Positions 55,969 to 57,610 of a stretch of DNA of 57,610 bases are shown one piece after another; the first letter of the stretch is position 1; every line of letters begins with the position of its first letter. The stretch covers positions 1 through 57,610 of the forward strand of contig NZ_JASLER010000067.1 in assembly GCF_030151085.1 (NCBI RefSeq). The letters are read 5' to 3'. The notes under the pieces were generated by a model, which searched no databases, was not told where the DNA came from, and saw nothing but the letters and a program-made list of their open reading frames with translations. The stretch is from Bacteroides sp. Lineage in GTDB: Bacteria > Bacteroidota > Bacteroidia > Bacteroidales > Bacteroidaceae. A program made the position numbers and the translations under genes.

Positions 55969-56003
55969 CAACTCGTTAAAACACCAGTATTTACTTTAGA
56001 ATT

Positions 56004-56930
56004 ATGATTAACAGAGTTCTTATTCGTCTTAAGATTATACAGATTGTATATGCTTATTATCAGAACGGCAGTAAAAATTTAGACTCAGCGGAGAAAGAAT
56101 TGTTCTTTAGCCTATCTAAGGCTTATGATCTTTACAACTACCTGTTGATGCTGATGATAGCCCTGACGAACTACGCACAGAAACGCATTGATGCGGCAAA
56201 AGCTAAATTAGCTCCTACAGCTGAGGAGTTATATCCCAACATGAAGTTTGTAGAAAATAAGTTCATTGCCCAAATGGAAGTGAACAAGCAATTGATGGAT
56301 TTTATAGCCAATCAAAAGCGTACTTGGGTAAATGATGAAGATTTTGTAAAGGGGCTATATGAGCAAATTATTGCTTCCGACATATATAAGGAGTATATGG
56401 CCTCTTCCGACAACTCATACGAAGCAGACCGTGAGTTGTGGAGAAAAATATATAAATCATTTATTTTCAGTAATGAAGCTTTGGATATTCTGCTTGAAGA
56501 TCAAAGTCTTTATTGGAATGATGACAAAGAAATTGTTGATACCTTCGTATTGAAAACTATCAAACGTTTTGAGGAAAAGAACGGTGCGAACCAGCAATTA
56601 CTTCCCGAATTTAAAGATGATGAAGATCAGGAATTTGCTCGTCGCTTGTTCCGTCGTACCATCTTGAACTGTGACTACTATCGTCATTTGATTAGTGAGA
56701 ATACGCGTAATTGGGATTTGGATCGTGTTGCTTTTATGGATGTGGTAATTATGCAGTGTGCTTTAGCTGAAATTTTAAGTTTTCCGAACATTCCAGTGAG
56801 TGTTTCGTTAAATGAATATGTAGATATTGCTAAAGTATATAGCACAACTAAGAGTGGTAGCTTTGTCAACGGTACTTTGGATGGAATAGTTAATCAATTA
56901 AAAAAAGAAGGTAAGTTAACGAAAAACTGA
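56004..56930 (+). CDS. nusB: Transcription antitermination factor NusB
   Basis: NusB with NusE (S10) binds boxA RNA to prevent premature termination at rRNA operons. The 308-residue product is more than twice the E. coli length; the C-terminal part (about 180-305, RRLFRRTILNCDYY, DRVAFMDVVIMQCALAEILSF, YVDIAKVYSTTKSGSFVNGTLD) is the NusB domain, and the extended N terminus with RVLIRLKIIQIVYAYYQ is typical of Bacteroidetes. yajC starts 40 nt on. Confidence 0.95.
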   Translation: MINRVLIRLKIIQIVYAYYQNGSKNLDSAEKELFFSLSKAYDLYNYLLMLMIALTNYAQKRIDAAKAKLAPTAEELYPNMKFVENKFIAQMEVNKQLMDFIANQKRTWVNDEDFVKGLYEQIIASDIYKEYMASSDNSYEADRELWRKIYKSFIFSNEALDILLEDQSLYWNDDKEIVDTFVLKTIKRFEEKNGANQQLLPEFKDDEDQEFARRLFRRTILNCDYYRHLISENTRNWDLDRVAFMDVVIMQCALAEILSFPNIPVSVSLNEYVDIAKVYSTTKSGSFVNGTLDGIVNQLKKEGKLTKN

Positions 56931-56969
56931 TACCTTTGTTGAATAATAAAAACTAAAACCGAGTATTTT

Positions 56970-57305
56970 ATGAACTTAATGACTGTATTTTTCCTGCAGG
57001 CTCCAGCCGCAGGCCCTGCTGGTGGCGGAAGCTTAATGTGGATTATGCTGATAGCCATGTTTGTGATTATGTATTTCTTTATGATTCGTCCACAAAATAA
57101 GAAGCAGAAGGAAATTGCAAATTTCCGCAAATCACTTCAGGTAAACCAGAAAGTGATTACAGCTGGCGGAATTCATGGCGTTATCAAGGAAATTAATGAT
57201 AATGACATTGTTCTTGAAATAGCTTCTAACGTTAAGATACGTATAGATAAGAATTCTGTTTTTGCTGCGGCTGCTGATGCTAATAGCAGTCAGGCTTCTA
57301 AATAA
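56970..57305 (+). CDS. yajC: Preprotein translocase subunit YajC
   Basis: The 111-residue protein has one membrane helix (about 20-42, GGSLMWIMLIAMFVIMYFFMI) and the RPQNKKQKEIANFRKSLQVNQKV segment of YajC, which associates with SecDF. A following ybbR-like gene is 16 nt away. Confidence 0.96.
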   Translation: MNLMTVFFLQAPAAGPAGGGSLMWIMLIAMFVIMYFFMIRPQNKKQKEIANFRKSLQVNQKVITAGGIHGVIKEINDNDIVLEIASNVKIRIDKNSVFAAAADANSSQASK

Positions 57306-57320
57306 AAGAAATGTGAGCCT

Positions 57321-57610
57321 ATGTTCGATCGTAGGAACATAAAAAGAATCTATTTGAAATTATATAAGCAAATGAAGGACTTCCTGCTCAGTGATAAGAG
57401 CAGGGAGTTCTTTATTTTTTTATTTTTCTTTTTCATAGCCAGTGGTTTTTGGTTGCTACAAACATTAAACAATGACTATGAAACAGAATTTTCTATTCCT
57501 GTGAAGTTAAAGGGGGTACCCAATAATGTGGTAATAACTTCCGAACCAGCTTCTGAACTTCACATTAAAGTAAAAGATAAAGGCACTGTACTTCTTAATT
57601 ATATGTTGGG
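57321..57610 (+). CDS. YbbR-like domain protein, cut by the window end
   Basis: The frame opens at 57321 (MFDRRNIKRIYLKLYKQMKD) and continues to the end of the window without a stop, so only 96 residues are seen. A membrane segment (about 35-52, FFIFLFFFFIASGFWLLQT) is followed by the first YbbR strand (TEFSIPVKLKGVPNNVVI). This order after nusB-yajC is usual in Bacteroides. YbbR (CdaR) proteins modulate c-di-AMP cyclase in Gram-positives; here the role is unknown. Confidence 0.85.
   Translation, partial: MFDRRNIKRIYLKLYKQMKDFLLSDKSREFFIFLFFFFIASGFWLLQTLNNDYETEFSIPVKLKGVPNNVVITSEPASELHIKVKDKGTVLLNYML

Noticed and set aside
57388..57409. Hairpin CTGCTC/GAGCAG followed by a T-rich stretch
   Set aside because: It lies within the ybbR-like coding frame, where TTT and TTC codons make the T run.
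1..57610. CRISPR arrays, insertion sequences, tRNA or rRNA genes
   Set aside because: I saw no regular spacer arrays, transposase frames, tRNA-like folds or rRNA sequence in the window.

Overview
The window reads as a chromosomal segment of a gut Bacteroides. Evidence: SusC/SusD pairs and surface lipoproteins, promoters of the Bacteroides type (-7 TAnnTTTG), a one-protein Y_Y_Y/LuxR regulator, succinate-to-propionate genes and the local order nusB-yajC-ybbR. The glucan locus resembles the laminarin (beta-1,3-glucan) locus described in B. uniformis, so that species or a close relative is likely (inference).

Layout. 1-880: non-coding, rich in repeats. 880-15351: a complete polysaccharide utilisation locus (regulator, SusC, SusD, surface glycan-binding protein, GH16, GH158, GH3) for beta-1,3-glucan. 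The surface proteins bind and cut the glucan, SusC/D import oligosaccharides, GH3 finishes them to glucose, and the regulator probably acts on TGACGTATT repeats before susC. 15451-17843 (minus): enolase, a Qnr-like pentapeptide protein and a fluoride channel. 18064-18260: a candidate rod-shaped 6S-like RNA. 18315-22812: two related secreted proteins of unknown function, a class A beta-lactamase, a zinc alcohol dehydrogenase behind three 33-bp iterons, and an HU-like protein. 23034-25220: a susB-type GH97. 25322-30851: an MFS exporter, a PurF-like protein without its glutaminase cysteine, pepT and gcvT. 30950-35294 (minus): a degenerate M48 protein, PBP1A and L31 type B. 35471-37693: a secreted EEP-family phosphohydrolase or nuclease, and fba. 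37848-41157 (minus): a susA-type GH13 and a TPR protein. 41320-45932 (minus): the operon mce, mmdA, OadG-like, biotin carrier, mmdB. 45933-47337: a long AT-rich gap with a second copy of the element near 330-720. 47338-50086: a coiled-coil lipoprotein and an outer-membrane barrel. 50243-57610: a CPA2 antiporter, an oxidoreductase, hslR, pth, rplY, a PUR-alpha-like protein, nusB, yajC and a cut ybbR-like gene.

The most interesting points: a dispersed non-coding element whose two copies keep a stem by a compensatory base change; the candidate 6S-like RNA; a shared palindrome (GCAAACGTTT core) about 95 nt before both susB and susA; the direct repeats before susC; the 33-bp iterons; and three enzymes with altered active sites or fusions (PurF-like, M48-like, LTD-OadG).
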